The notes under the pieces were generated by a model. That model saw only the letters and a list, made by a program, of their open reading frames with translations. It was not told the DNA's origin and searched no databases. Positions 45,283-55,264 of a stretch of DNA of 64,000 bases are shown here, one piece after another (the first letter of the stretch is position 1; each line of letters begins with the position of its first letter). The translations under genes and the position numbers were made by a program. The stretch is taken from contig NZ_CP061739.1 in assembly GCF_014770435.1 (NCBI RefSeq), positions 2,108,001-2,172,000 on the forward strand. Reading direction: 5' to 3'. Source of the DNA: Psychrobacter sp. 28M-43 (GTDB lineage: Bacteria > Pseudomonadota > Gammaproteobacteria > Pseudomonadales > Moraxellaceae).

Positions 45283-45660
45283 CTAAAATTTATTTGTATC
45301 AGATGGTTGAGAAGTTATAGAGGCCGTAAAAGGTAATGATTGGCTACGACGGAAATACTTCGAGGTGCTATCAATAATTTTATCTACTTCCTTAATTAAA
45401 TCATTAATCACATCATCATAAATACCATGATATAGCTCTTTCTCAAATGCTGTAAATGGGTGCTTGCGTGACGCTGAACCCACCTCAGTGACACCGTCTT
45501 TACTATAAAAAATATCTACGCGACCATCACTATTCAACACACAATTTAATAGACCACCTTCAATTTCCATCTCTACGCGTTCTGGCATAAAAATATAGTC
45601 ATCTACATTGATAAGCTTTTTCTCTACTTCTCGTTTAAAAAATGATTTGATATCAAACAT
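45283..45660 (-). CDS. Hypothetical soluble protein (125 aa)
   Basis: A small soluble protein without signal or membrane segments. Charged helix-rich sequence: basic N-terminus (MFDIKSFFKREVEKKL), a beta-rich middle (VEMEIEGGLLNCVLNSDGRVDIFY) and acidic helix (DVINDLIKEVDKIID). I do not recognise a family. AGGGATG lies near the ATG, and it is flanked by a bidirectional terminator, so it is likely a real single gene. Confidence 0.6.
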   Translation of the reverse strand: MFDIKSFFKREVEKKLINVDDYIFMPERVEMEIEGGLLNCVLNSDGRVDIFYSKDGVTEVGSASRKHPFTAFEKELYHGIYDDVINDLIKEVDKIIDSTSKYFRRSQSLPFTASITSQPSDTNKF

Positions 45661-45886
45661 AGGTACATCCCTAACTTTATAATTATAAGATACGTGAGCA
45701 TGCCAAGCACTGTGACTGTTACCCAGTATTCATCTGTGTGATTAACGGGTCATGCTTTACTCCGTTATCCTATAAGATAGTGTTAGATTATTTAAGGTGC
45801 GATATGTAAAACTGCGTTTGATGTTGGTAAAAATGTGCGCTTAACTTTGGTTTCAATACAGTTCCAACAACCGAAATAAACACAAC

Positions 45887-45922
45887 AAAAAAGGAAGCGA
45901 CCAATAAGCAACTTCCCTTTTT
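45887..45922 (-). terminator. Possible terminator of the aminotransferase gene
   Basis: On the minus strand a GGAAG/CTTCC stem (45912-45916 with 45893-45897) flanked by A and T runs lies 30 bp after the stop of the HisC-like gene. Confidence 0.5.
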
Positions 45923-45950
45923 TATTATCGAACTGCATTAACTAACTGAG

Positions 45951-47003
45951 TTAGACCCAGCCCTTCTCACGAAACGATTTGAGTACCTCTACAAATACTG
46001 CCATCTCATCAGGTCTGCCAAGTGTTAATCGATTAAAGCCAGTGATTGGCGCAAACTCACGCCCAACAGCAATACCATGCTCACGCATTCTATCGATATA
46101 GGTTTGCACATCGCCTTGTATCTCATGAAATATAAAACTGGCTTGTGATGGCAAGTAGCGTAAGCCAAGCTCATCTAATGTTTGCTCAACCATCTGGCGC
46201 GATTGATTGGCTGTACGTAAGCTCAATGCCAAAAAATCTTCATCATCGAGAGTCGCTAACGCAGCTACAGCACCTGCCAAGTTGGTATTATCAATCGAGA
46301 TAAATGCTTCTAATCTAGCTATCATTTGCGGGCTAGCAACTGCATAGCCAACACGCATGCCCGCGAGTGCGCATAGTTTTGAAAAGGTACGCACCACAAC
46401 GATATTTTCAGAGTACTCCTCTCGTATCCATGTCACACCACTCTCAAAACTTGGATCAGTCACATACTCCGAATAAGCTTCATCTAATAAAAAGTAATGG
46501 TTACTTGGTGCATGCCCTACCCATTCTTTGAGCTTTACTGTGTCAGTAATAGTCGACGTTGGGTTGTTTGGATTGCACAGATAAAACAAGCTAATACCGT
46601 CAAAGCCATCAGCCACTTTTTGCATGCTTTGCAAGTCAAAGGCGTAGTTTTCAGTGGTCAGTGGTACTTTTACCACAGGCACATCGATAGATGTCGCATA
46701 CAACTCAGCATAGGCAAAGGTTGGATGTGGCACGATAACTTGGAATTTTTCGCCTGCTACTAATGCTTGATTTTGTAGCATTTGGACGACAGTACGAATG
46801 TTTTCACTAGAGCCACTACCCAGTGAGATTTGGCTCTCTGTCACACCGTTTATCTCAGCGACTTTGGTAATCAGCGCTGCACGTTGGTCATCAGGATAAC
46901 GAAAGCCGATGTCTAGAGAGTCGATAACCGCTTGTTTGGCAGCATCTGACATGCCGAGTGAGTTTTCGTTAGAGTTTAATTCTATTAAGTTATTGGTAAG
47001 CAC
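45951..47003 (-). CDS. Histidinol-phosphate aminotransferase-like PLP enzyme
   Basis: A 350-residue fold-type I aminotransferase similar to HisC. Visible: LNSNENSLGMS, LGSGSSENI, FYLCNPNNPTS, FLLDEAYSEYV and the PLP lysine in VVRTFSKLCALAGMRVGYA. The C-terminal arginine motif is RLTLGRPDEM. HisC makes histidinol phosphate; related enzymes act on aromatic amino acids or other substrates. No his genes are adjacent, so hisC is not assigned. The start is a GTG at 47003 without a strong ribosome site. Confidence 0.85.
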   Translation of the reverse strand: MLTNNLIELNSNENSLGMSDAAKQAVIDSLDIGFRYPDDQRAALITKVAEINGVTESQISLGSGSSENIRTVVQMLQNQALVAGEKFQVIVPHPTFAYAELYATSIDVPVVKVPLTTENYAFDLQSMQKVADGFDGISLFYLCNPNNPTSTITDTVKLKEWVGHAPSNHYFLLDEAYSEYVTDPSFESGVTWIREEYSENIVVVRTFSKLCALAGMRVGYAVASPQMIARLEAFISIDNTNLAGAVAALATLDDEDFLALSLRTANQSRQMVEQTLDELGLRYLPSQASFIFHEIQGDVQTYIDRMREHGIAVGREFAPITGFNRLTLGRPDEMAVFVEVLKSFREKGWV

Positions 47004-47314
47004 AGTGAATAATACGCCTAGATTATGTCCATTCCAAAAATTTAGTCTGTGTTGATAATTTGATCTATAAAAACAGTAAGCCTAGCCTACCAAGAACATT
47101 ACACGTGCTCGGCTTGTTAGCTCGTGACTTAAATTTTTGAAATATTATATGGATGGTGAGGTTTATGCGGATATGGTAAGTGGCAATGCGCGGTATTACA
47201 AGCATTCTGTACGTTCCCATATTGAATAAACCATAAAAAAGTGAGGTACTCAAAAAGCACCTCACCTTCACTATTTTTTAGCCTCTTTTTAGCTTCAATA
47301 TTCGACCCAAGCGA
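47004..47314. other. Intergenic region between the aminotransferase gene and uvrB (311 bp)
   Basis: It holds the uvrB terminator at its right end and probably the promoter for the aminotransferase at its left end. No gene is seen. Confidence 0.4.
47236..47264 (-). terminator. Terminator of uvrB
   Basis: On the minus strand GTGAGGT...ACCTCAC (7 bp, extended by GC/GT) with a T-rich loop and six T residues after it. Confidence 0.75.
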
Positions 47315-49426
47315 TCAGATTAAGTGTGCTTTTAACTCAAGCACTTTGTCACGCGTTTTTGCTGCTTCTTCAAACTTCAAATCACGCGACATTTGCTGCA
47401 TTTGCTTCTCTAATCGTTTGATTTCTTTAGCAAGCAGATCAGGGCTACGCAAGATATTGATATCCACATCTGGCAAGTTACTCTTAACTGGGATAGCTTG
47501 ATTATCATTGGCATCCAAGCTTTCACCCGTATCAATCTTGTCCGTGATACTACGACGAGCACCTTTTGGCGTAATATTATGCTCAAGGTTAAAGGCAATT
47601 TGCTTATCACGGCGACGATCCGTCTCATCTATCGCCTTTTGCATACTTGGCGTAATGCGATCAGCATAGAGAATAGCTTTACCATTTAAGTGACGGGCGG
47701 CACGACCAATGGTCTGAATAAGCGAACGCTCTGAACGCAAGAAGCCTTCTTTATCAGCATCAAATATCGCTACCAGTGATACCTCAGGCATATCCAAACC
47801 TTCACGTAATAAATTGATACCGACCAGCACATCATGCACGCCAGTACGTAGCTCATGAATAATCTGCATACGCTCCACAGTATCGATGTCCGAATGTAGA
47901 TAAGCGACCTTTACATCATACTCTTTAAGGTAACTGGTCAAATCTTCTGACATACGCTTGGTCAATGTGGTAATCAGTACACGCTCGTCCTTTTCACGGC
48001 GTTTGGTAATTTCTGATAGCACATCGTCAACTTGCGTCAAGACAGGACGTATCTCAATCTCAGGATCAATCAGACCAGTCGGACGGACGACCTGCTCTAC
48101 GACTTGCTCGCTATGCTCAAGTTCATATAGCGCTGGCGTAGCACTGACATAAATGGTTTTGGGCTTGATACGCTCCCATTCTTCAAACTTCATTGGGCGG
48201 TTATTCATCGCACTGGGCAATCTGAAACCATAATTGACCAAGTTTTCTTTACGTGATCTATCGCCTTTATACATAGCGCCAATCTGCGAAACCGTCACAT
48301 GTGACTCATCAAGGAACAACAAGGCATCTTCTGGAATATAATCAAACAACGTCGGCGGCGCTTCCCCTGATGGACGACCAGAGAGATGCTGTGAGTAATT
48401 TTCGATACCGTTACAGTAACCAAGCTGCTGAATCATCTCCAAATCATACTGAGTACGCTCTTTGAGACGCTGTGCTTCAATCAGTTTGTTGTTGTCACGG
48501 AAGTACTCTAAACGCGGCTCTAGCTCAGCACGAATCGTATGACTGGCAGCTTCTAGCTTGTTGCGCGGCGTCACATAATGTGATTTTGGATAAATAGTAA
48601 TACGTGGCACGCTGCGTACCGTCTTGCCCGTTAAGGGATCAAACCACGTAATCTTCTCAACTTCATTATCGAATAAATGCACACGTACGGCTAGCTGCTC
48701 AGACTCAGCAGGATAGATATCTAACAGCTCTCCACGCAAGCGATATGTACCACGGCCAAAATCTAGCTCATTACGTGTGTACTGCATCTCAACCAAACGC
48801 TTAATAGTCGCTGTACGGTCGATGTTATCGCCTACGACGACATGCAATAGCATTTTTAGATAGCTCTCTGGATCACCCAAACCATAGATACACGATACCG
48901 AAGCGACAATAATTGCATCACGACGCTCTAATAAGGCACGCGTGGCGGAAAGGCGCATCTGATCAATATGATCATTGATGGCGCTGTCTTTTTCGATAAA
49001 GGTATCACTAGCAGCGACATACGCTTCTGGCTGATAATAATCATAATAGCTGACAAAATATTCGACCGCATTGTTCGGGAAAAACGATTTGAACTCACCA
49101 TATAGCTGAGCCGCTAGCGTTTTGTTATGCGCCATAATAATGGTCGGACGCTGAGTTTCAGCGATGACCTTCGCCATGGTATAGGTCTTACCAGAACCAG
49201 TCACACCCAGGAGCAACTGCTCGTCCATGTCCGAATTGATGCCGTTAACTAGCTTTTTGATGGCTTGCGGCTGGTCGCCTGCTGGCTCAAAGTCAGTAAC
49301 CATCTCAAAGGCACGACTTGATATTTGCGTCCCTGACGCATTAACGCCACTAATTTCAGCTTCGCCTTGGAGCTGAGTGGCCAATTGATTTAACTGACGC
49401 GATGAGCGCGGTTCAGGCATTCGCAT
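47315..49426 (-). CDS. uvrB: Excinuclease ABC subunit B
   Basis: DNA-damage recognition helicase-like subunit of nucleotide excision repair. The 703 residues contain Walker A GVTGSGKT (74-81), the beta-hairpin region [12 protein letters not shown], the Walker B-type LFLDESHVT, helicase motifs [12 protein letters not shown] and IGRAARH, and a C-terminal UVR domain ([20 protein letters not shown]) that binds UvrC. The N-terminus has about 35 extra residues before the conserved [11 protein letters not shown]. Stand-alone gene. Confidence 0.98.
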   Translation of the reverse strand: MRMPEPRSSRQLNQLATQLQGEAEISGVNASGTQISSRAFEMVTDFEPAGDQPQAIKKLVNGINSDMDEQLLLGVTGSGKTYTMAKVIAETQRPTIIMAHNKTLAAQLYGEFKSFFPNNAVEYFVSYYDYYQPEAYVAASDTFIEKDSAINDHIDQMRLSATRALLERRDAIIVASVSCIYGLGDPESYLKMLLHVVVGDNIDRTATIKRLVEMQYTRNELDFGRGTYRLRGELLDIYPAESEQLAVRVHLFDNEVEKITWFDPLTGKTVRSVPRITIYPKSHYVTPRNKLEAASHTIRAELEPRLEYFRDNNKLIEAQRLKERTQYDLEMIQQLGYCNGIENYSQHLSGRPSGEAPPTLFDYIPEDALLFLDESHVTVSQIGAMYKGDRSRKENLVNYGFRLPSAMNNRPMKFEEWERIKPKTIYVSATPALYELEHSEQVVEQVVRPTGLIDPEIEIRPVLTQVDDVLSEITKRREKDERVLITTLTKRMSEDLTSYLKEYDVKVAYLHSDIDTVERMQIIHELRTGVHDVLVGINLLREGLDMPEVSLVAIFDADKEGFLRSERSLIQTIGRAARHLNGKAILYADRITPSMQKAIDETDRRRDKQIAFNLEHNITPKGARRSITDKIDTGESLDANDNQAIPVKSNLPDVDINILRSPDLLAKEIKRLEKQMQQMSRDLKFEEAAKTRDKVLELKAHLI

Positions 49427-49908
49427 AATGGCTTTCTTCTTCTTAAGGTTTATAACAATATGGGGTCTGAGCAGCGGTTTTTAAAGGAGAATAGGGAGTC
49501 TTATCCTATAGTTAAAACGCTCTCTCGCTGCCCAAAATATAAGTATATACAGGTAAGGTTTATTAAAAGTTAAGGCTTAATAGTAGCGGATAAAACTTAC
49601 ATCGTTATAAAAAACGCACACAGTATTCGATAAATTTACAAAGCTTTTCACGGTTAACAAACTCGTTACACGACCACCTAACAAAGCCTAACACTCAAGG
49701 GTTCCAACACTGAGTTAAGCTGCTATTATCGTTCTTGAATTAACAAGTTGATGACTTTCAAGTATTAATGATCAGTACTAGTGAATGGATAGCTTTATAG
49801 CAATTAGTATCATTAGCTTTAACTTGATTGTCATCAAATAGAAAACTAATAAAAATACATTGAACTTTCATTCAATATAATAATTTTAAATAAATGACGG
49901 AGTAAAAT
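49427..49908. other. Divergent intergenic region uvrB / dps (482 bp)
   Basis: No gene is seen. It holds a candidate dps promoter (49824-49852) and two short inverted repeats just before dps: TTGAT-tgtc-ATCAA (49824-49837) and TTGAA-ctttca-TTCAA (about 49860-49875). Either could bind a stress regulator. Confidence 0.45.
49824..49852 (+). promoter_or_regulatory. Possible dps promoter
   Basis: TTGATT (49824-49829) and TAATAA (49847-49852) are 17 bp apart, 57 bp before the ATG. The -35 overlaps the inverted repeat TTGAT-tgtc-ATCAA. The -10 is weak. Confidence 0.35.
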
Positions 49909-50391
49909 ATGAGAGAACGTTACGCAAGTGGTATTTCAGACGAAACTGCGAAGAAAATGATTGATTTGTTAAACGCTAACCTAGCAAACGTTATCGATTT
50001 AACCTTAGATGGCAAACAGTGCCATTGGAATCTACAAGGCACTGGCTTTATCGGTGTGCATCAATTACTAGATGAGACGTCAGATCGTATCCTTGAAGTA
50101 TCCGATACTATTGCAGAGCGTATTGTAATCTTAGGTGGTCAACCAAACGGTTTGGCAAGTCGCGTAGTAAAAGAGTCTATCCTAGATGACTACCCAACCG
50201 ACATCACTGAAGTAGATCAGCATGTACGTGAGTTAACTAGCCGCTACAAGAAAGTCGCAGAGACATTGCGTGAAGCGATTGCTACTGCTGGCGATGCAGG
50301 TGATGAAGACACCGCTGACTTATTCACAGAAGCTAGCCGTATCATCGATAAAGATGCATGGTTCATCGGCGCAAACGCACCGAAAAAATAG
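49909..50391 (+). CDS. dps: Dps-family DNA-protection ferritin-like protein
   Basis: A 160-residue four-helix protein forming 12-subunit shells that store iron and use hydrogen peroxide as oxidant. Inter-subunit ferroxidase ligands can be placed: H39 (QCHWNLQG), H51 (VHQLLDE), D66 and E70 (VSDTIAE). The end KKMIDLLN...N-terminal helix and DKDAWFIGANAPKK tail are typical. The short N-terminus has only two basic residues at the start, so DNA binding may be weak. A stand-alone gene with terminator. Confidence 0.92.
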   Translation: MRERYASGISDETAKKMIDLLNANLANVIDLTLDGKQCHWNLQGTGFIGVHQLLDETSDRILEVSDTIAERIVILGGQPNGLASRVVKESILDDYPTDITEVDQHVRELTSRYKKVAETLREAIATAGDAGDEDTADLFTEASRIIDKDAWFIGANAPKK

Positions 50392-50432
50392 TATCGTTTA
50401 AGTTAAACAACTACTAAGTACTAGAGTTATAG

Positions 50433-50464
50433 AAAAAGCCGTCATGATTGTCGGCTTTTTTGTG
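50433..50464 (+). terminator. Terminator of dps
   Basis: AAAAAGCCG / CGGCTTTTT stem (50433-50441 with about 50452-50460) and continuing T run. Confidence 0.75.
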
Positions 50465-50548
50465 TGTTGGGTTTTGAATTTAGAAAGCGTACTTAAAAAC
50501 ATGCACTAGGATTTCTCTACCACATACTTAATCTATCAAGCTTTTAAA

Positions 50549-51637
50549 TTAAATATTCTCTAAACTTAGCAGCTCAGCGTTAGGTTCAGACAGTGTCAAG
50601 ATAGCCTCTTGAAAAACTGGGTTACCTCTGAATAAATTTTCAATCTCTTCAAACTTCTGAGCGATATGCTCTTCTTTTTGATTGCCAGCGATATCTACTG
50701 CCGCCACCATAAATATCTTTTTTGGGCCGACCCACTCTAAGTGCAGGTAAGACACACTATCGATATCTGGATGATTCAGCAGCTCGCTCAAAACGTATTC
50801 GTGCATACGGTCAGTGACTCTATGCCCGACTAAGAAATCTCGGTTACGACTAATCAAGAATATGGCGACGACGCCCAATAATAGACCGACGATGATAGAT
50901 CCTAACGCATCCCAATACGGTTCGCCCGTATAAGCATGCATACCCATAGCAGCAGCGGCGATCACCAAACCGATGACTGCTGCCAAATCTTCAAAGAATA
51001 CACCGCGCAACGTTGGGTTAGACGTATCTACGACATAGCCAAGTGCACTTATATCGAGCGCTTCACCATGCTTTTTGCTTTGTCTGTATGCCTGAACCAA
51101 TGAGATCCCTTCGAGCACAAACGCCACTGCCAATACGATAAAGCCAATCGTATAGTTAGCCTCAGACTCAGTAGCGTTCCATTCCTTAATACCGGTATAG
51201 ATAGAGACAATCGAGCCTGCCGTAAATACACCAAAAGCAGCAATCATCGACCAAACATAAGACTCTTTGCCGTAGCCTAGCGGATGGCTTTTATCAGCAG
51301 GTTTGATGGATTTTTTTTCTGCGACGATGAGCAAAGTACCATTGCCAGCATCCGCCCATGAGTGGGCTGCTTCCGCAATCATGGAGGCTGAGCCTGTCAT
51401 AAAGGCGGCAACAGTTTTTGCGATTGCAATAACCAGATTGGCCCCGACCGCAATTAACACAGTGATCAGTGAGCCTGAATGCTCATCATTGGTTTCAGGG
51501 CTTTGATTAAGGGTATGTTTTAGTTCAGGGTCATTGGGAATTTTAGGATTGCCTGCCCCACGCGCGCGAGGTGTTTGCGCCTTAGGAGAGGCTGGTAAAT
51601 GGCGCTGGGGATTAGCAATAGATGGCTTTAGACTCAT
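50549..51637 (-). CDS. Cation diffusion facilitator (CDF) family metal transporter
   Basis: A 362-residue inner-membrane metal/proton antiporter, probably for zinc, iron or manganese. It has about six helices after an N-terminal Pro/Asn-rich extension of about 45 residues. The metal-site helix is SGSASMIAEAAHSWADAGN (HxxxD), and a second region is LRGVFFEDLAAVIGLV. A C-terminal cytosolic domain (VSYLHLEWVGPKKIFMVA) follows. This resembles the FieF/ZitB group broadly. The metal cannot be fixed from sequence. Confidence 0.88.
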   Translation of the reverse strand: MSLKPSIANPQRHLPASPKAQTPRARGAGNPKIPNDPELKHTLNQSPETNDEHSGSLITVLIAVGANLVIAIAKTVAAFMTGSASMIAEAAHSWADAGNGTLLIVAEKKSIKPADKSHPLGYGKESYVWSMIAAFGVFTAGSIVSIYTGIKEWNATESEANYTIGFIVLAVAFVLEGISLVQAYRQSKKHGEALDISALGYVVDTSNPTLRGVFFEDLAAVIGLVIAAAAMGMHAYTGEPYWDALGSIIVGLLLGVVAIFLISRNRDFLVGHRVTDRMHEYVLSELLNHPDIDSVSYLHLEWVGPKKIFMVAAVDIAGNQKEEHIAQKFEEIENLFRGNPVFQEAILTLSEPNAELLSLENI

Positions 51638-51832
51638 GCTAGACTCACTGAAATAACGTATTAATAGTAGAATTTTTCGCCGTAGATGAATGGCTTGAAA
51701 TATATATCAGCTTAAAATAAGCGCTCTATAATATCAGTGTCTTTTTAGTGAGTCGTTGTATGAATTATTAATTCAATAAAAATAGATAACTTTATACAAT
51801 ATACAATTTTAGCTAGTTCTAAATAACTAGGG

Positions 51833-52393
51833 CTACTTTTCTACCTCGGCATTTTCTTCGTTCTCGTTAAACTGCTTATTAATCTCTTCGAAGTCGCAAC
51901 TAGGACGGTGTGAGCTTTCCATGCGCAGTTTCTTTCGTTCTTTAGCCGCATCAGCTCGACACTGCTGCATCTTGTTTTTGATATCAAGTGGCGGTGCGGA
52001 GGTTGGTTTGCCATTGTCATCGATAGCCACCATCGTAAAGTAACAGCTATTGGTATGACGAACGGTACGACCCCGCACATCTTCTGCTTCGACGCGGATA
52101 CCTACTTCCATCGAGGTATTACCAACATAATTGACACTGGCTGCAAAAGTAACCAGCTCGCCCACATATATCGGCTCACGGAACATCACCTGATCGACAG
52201 ACAGTGTCACCACATAGTTACCACTATAGCGACTGGCACAAGCATAAGCGACCTGATCAAGCATCTTGAGCAAATCCCCACCATGCACATTGCCAATGAA
52301 ATTCGCCATATCAGGCGTCATAAGTACTGACATGTATAGCTCATGGTTTAATGGGGCTTTTTTAGCAGTGGAGCTAGTATTGTATTGCGGCAT
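51833..52393 (-). CDS. Acyl-CoA thioesterase (YciA-like hotdog fold)
   Basis: A 186-residue cytosolic thioesterase. The hotdog core is visible as MTPDMANFIGNVHGGDLLKMLDQVAYACASRYSG (split here across residues about 27-60, with the catalytic Asp in GGDLLKMLD), then VDQVMFREPIYVGELV. A charged C-terminal tail of about 50 residues is extra compared with YciA. It hydrolyses acyl-CoA to free acid and CoA. The chain length specificity is unknown. AAGGA is 6 bp before the ATG. Confidence 0.88.
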   Translation of the reverse strand: MPQYNTSSTAKKAPLNHELYMSVLMTPDMANFIGNVHGGDLLKMLDQVAYACASRYSGNYVVTLSVDQVMFREPIYVGELVTFAASVNYVGNTSMEVGIRVEAEDVRGRTVRHTNSCYFTMVAIDDNGKPTSAPPLDIKNKMQQCRADAAKERKKLRMESSHRPSCDFEEINKQFNENEENAEVEK

Positions 52394-52544
52394 AATATTC
52401 CTTAATGGTTTGACACTTATTTATTATGCCTACCATTTATACAGCAGGTCGCCGTATAGCACAAACAGACCTCTGTCATTAGACAGTCTAAATTGTGTAA
52501 ATTAGGGCTATTTAAACAGCGTTATATAGGCCAAGATATAAGCG

Positions 52545-52955
52545 CTAGCTCAACCAATGAAAGCGATAAGCAAGCCACGCCACTATGGCGCTAACCGAAC
52601 CGGTCAAAATACCACCCCATACAAAGTCAACCAACGCTGTATCTAGCGTAAAGCCCTTATAAAGTGCCAAATTAGTAAAGTCATATGTCCCGTAAGCCAT
52701 CAAGCCAATCAGCCCGCCGAGTAAGAAGATATGGCCAACGGATGCGCCAGCTTTGATCTGCGGATATAGAACCAAAATACAAAGTGCCAATATATAAAAC
52801 ATATAGAACACGCCAGCTGCCATCATGTTTGGCTCATCAGCCAATAGATGCCCGATACGCGACTCATAAAAGGCGCCTTTCATGGTCGTCAGCCAGACAG
52901 CATCGACACCCAAAAAGATAACCACAGCGGCGAGATAAATAAAAACGTAACCCAT
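52545..52955 (-). CDS. DUF2177 membrane protein
   Basis: A 136-residue protein with four helices. DUF2177 landmarks: FLGVDAVWLTTMKGAFYESRIGHLL-type start and GTYDFTNLALYKGFTLDTALVDFVWG end. Function unknown. Family members are often found near cyclopropane fatty acid synthase-like, DUF1365 and FAD oxidase genes, and such a cluster lies only 2.3 kb to the right here. It is on the same strand. Confidence 0.85.
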   Translation of the reverse strand: MGYVFIYLAAVVIFLGVDAVWLTTMKGAFYESRIGHLLADEPNMMAAGVFYMFYILALCILVLYPQIKAGASVGHIFLLGGLIGLMAYGTYDFTNLALYKGFTLDTALVDFVWGGILTGSVSAIVAWLAYRFHWLS

Positions 52956-52994
52956 TATATTACCTCTTATAAAATGAATAAAAACGGATAAAAT

Positions 52995-53882
52995 TTATAA
53001 TGTCAGTCGTGGTTGGATAAAGTCTAAAAATGCCAAAATACGCGAAGATACGGCACTGTTTTTGTAATATACCGCCTGTATGGCTTCACGGTTGTTTGGT
53101 CTGACTATCGCCTCAGGTAACACTTCAACCAATCTGCCAGACTCCAAGTCTTCACCAATCATAAAGTGTGACAATAAAGCGATCCCTTGGTGATTTAAAC
53201 ATAGCTGACGTAAGGTCTCGCCGCTACTACCAGTCATATGAAAATTCAGTTTAACTGGTGTTTTTAGTGGCCAACTATTTAGTTTTGACGCATCGTTAAA
53301 GCCAATTAATTTATGAGTGCTCAAATCATCAACATGAGTCACCTCATTATACTGATGTAAATATTCAGGACTGGATACTAGCCGCAGCTTACTTTTACCT
53401 AATAGACGTGCATGCAAATTTGAGTCTTTTAAATCGCCAATTCTGATAGCTAGATCTGTCTTGTGCTCGAGCAAATCGATGATATTGTCATGCGAGGTAA
53501 GGTCGAGAGTGATATGTGGATACTGCGCCACAAAATCACCAACCAAAGGCGTCAGTTGATGAAAGACAAACGGGCTGGCGGCGTCAATTCGTAGATGCCC
53601 ACTCGGCGCTTGTTTCAACAGCTTAATCGCCTCTTCACCGGTATATAACGTATTTAAACTCTCACGCGCATATCTTATAAAGACATGCCCTTCCTCCGTC
53701 AGCTCCAAGCGCCGTGTCGTTCTATTTAGCAGCGTGCATTGCAGCGTATCTTCGAGTCTGGACACCGCACGAGATACCTTAGCTACTTGCTGATTCAATA
53801 AGTTGGCAGCGCCAGTAAAGCTACCCGTGTCTACTACCGTCAAAAATATCTCTATGTCTTCTGTTTTAGCATGTCCCATCAT
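52995..53882 (-). CDS. LysR-family transcriptional regulator
   Basis: A 295-residue regulator with an N-terminal winged helix (residues about 6-60: FLTVVDTGSFTGAANLLNQQVAKVSRAVSRLE) and a C-terminal LysR substrate domain (GHLRIDAASPFVFHQLTPLVGDF). It resembles the CrgA/aaeR-type group. It diverges from the MFS transporter gene over about 105 bp, so it probably controls that gene. Inverted repeats at 53896-53921 could be its operator. ATG 53882 has AAGG upstream. Confidence 0.92.
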   Translation of the reverse strand: MMGHAKTEDIEIFLTVVDTGSFTGAANLLNQQVAKVSRAVSRLEDTLQCTLLNRTTRRLELTEEGHVFIRYARESLNTLYTGEEAIKLLKQAPSGHLRIDAASPFVFHQLTPLVGDFVAQYPHITLDLTSHDNIIDLLEHKTDLAIRIGDLKDSNLHARLLGKSKLRLVSSPEYLHQYNEVTHVDDLSTHKLIGFNDASKLNSWPLKTPVKLNFHMTGSSGETLRQLCLNHQGIALLSHFMIGEDLESGRLVEVLPEAIVRPNNREAIQAVYYKNSAVSSRILAFLDFIQPRLTL

Positions 53883-53895
53883 CACGATTACCTTT

Positions 53896-53921
53896 ACAAA
53901 ATTGACAAAGGTATTTTGTCA
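53896..53921. promoter_or_regulatory. Candidate LysR operator in the LysR-MFS spacer
   Basis: Two overlapping inverted repeats, ACAAAAT-N10-ATTTTGT (53896-53919) and TGACAAA-N5-TTTGTCA (53903-53921), lie just in front of the regulator gene. LysR-type proteins bind such dyads. The overlap with TTGACA at 53902 hints at a promoter too. Confidence 0.45.
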
Positions 53922-53990
53922 TTTGTGCTGTTTTTTGCAAACTATAAATCCGTCAAACTACGCGCATCATTTAATTATTAGGATGTCGTT

Positions 53991-55163
53991 ATGCCACTCG
54001 CTTTATGGGCGCTTACTCTAAGCGCATTTGCAATTGGGACAACCGAATTTGTCATCGTTGGTCTGGTACCAACTATTGCCGCCGATCTGGGCGTGAGCTT
54101 ACCTTCGGCAGGGTTACTCGTTAGTCTATATGCCGTCGGTGTCGCTATCGGTGCCCCTATACTTACCGCACTCACTGGCCGCTGGAACCGCAAAATAGTA
54201 CTGATGAGCCTAATGGGTCTGTTTGTCATCGGTAACTTATTGGCTTGGCAAGCACCCAGTTATGAAACCTTAATACTTGCCCGTATCTTGACCGGTCTGG
54301 CGCATGGTGTGTTTTTTTCTATTGGTTCCATGATTGCTACTAGCCTTGTTAGTAAAGAAAAAGAAGCCAGCGCAATTGCCATTATGTTTACTGGACTTAC
54401 CGTGGCGCTCGTCACTGGCGTACCCCTTGGCACATGGATTGGACAGCATTTCGGTTGGCGCGCTACGTTTCTAGTCGTCTCAGTACTGGGTTTAATCGCT
54501 TTAATCGGTAGCGCAATATTAGTACCGAAAAACCTAAAAAAATCTATCCCTGCAACCTTCAAAGAGCAACTACAAGTCATTGTAAAACCACAGTTACTGC
54601 TAGTTTATCTAATGACTATTCTTGGTTATGGCGGTACGTTTACGGCATTTACCTACCTAGCACCTATCTTAGAGCAGCAAACCAAATTTGCACCATCAGC
54701 CATTGGTCTTATCATGCTCGTATATGGCGTGTCCGTTGCGATCGGTAATATTTGGGGCGGAAAACTTGCAGATAAACGTGGCCCTATTAGTGCGCTTAGC
54801 ATTATATTTAGCGCCTTAAGTGTCATTCTTTTATTATTCACCTTTACTATGCAATCCAAGATTGCCGCAGTGCTGACTATTTTGGTATGGGGTGCTTTTG
54901 CCTTTGGTAATGTACCAGGCCTACAAATCTACGTAGTCAAGCAAGCTGAAAAATATACGCCAAATGCCGTCGATGTCGCCTCTGGATTGAACATTGCTGC
55001 ATTCAATATCGGTATTGCACTGGGCTCAATCATCGGTGGTAGCGTGGTTGAAAATATGTCATTGCAAGACACGGCTTGGATCGGCGCTGTCATCTCTTTA
55101 ATGGCATTAGCGGTCACACGCTATTCAGGTCTGCGTGATAAGCGTGCCCTGCAAGCATCGTAA
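53991..55163 (+). CDS. MFS transporter, DHA1 / sugar-efflux type
   Basis: A 390-residue inner-membrane protein with 12 helices. Landmarks: AIGTTEFVIVGLVPTIAADLGV at the start and GKLADKRGPISALS in the central loop, as in the AraJ/YdhP-like drug or sugar efflux group. The natural substrate is unknown. AGGA precedes the ATG. It is divergent from a LysR regulator. Confidence 0.9.
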   Translation: MPLALWALTLSAFAIGTTEFVIVGLVPTIAADLGVSLPSAGLLVSLYAVGVAIGAPILTALTGRWNRKIVLMSLMGLFVIGNLLAWQAPSYETLILARILTGLAHGVFFSIGSMIATSLVSKEKEASAIAIMFTGLTVALVTGVPLGTWIGQHFGWRATFLVVSVLGLIALIGSAILVPKNLKKSIPATFKEQLQVIVKPQLLLVYLMTILGYGGTFTAFTYLAPILEQQTKFAPSAIGLIMLVYGVSVAIGNIWGGKLADKRGPISALSIIFSALSVILLLFTFTMQSKIAAVLTILVWGAFAFGNVPGLQIYVVKQAEKYTPNAVDVASGLNIAAFNIGIALGSIIGGSVVENMSLQDTAWIGAVISLMALAVTRYSGLRDKRALQAS

Positions 55164-55194
55164 AACTTTTCAATGTACAACTTCTCAACGTATG

Positions 55195-55224
55195 GGTCTC
55201 AAACTATTTAGACAGTATGAGACC
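55195..55224. other. Stem-loop between convergent MFS and cfa genes
   Basis: An 11-nt imperfect stem (GGTCTCAAACT at 55195-55205, AGTATGAGACC at 55214-55224). No T run follows on either strand, so termination is uncertain. Confidence 0.35.
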
Positions 55225-55264
55225 TTATGAAAGTTATGAACAAACCCTATCTATATCATCAGAC

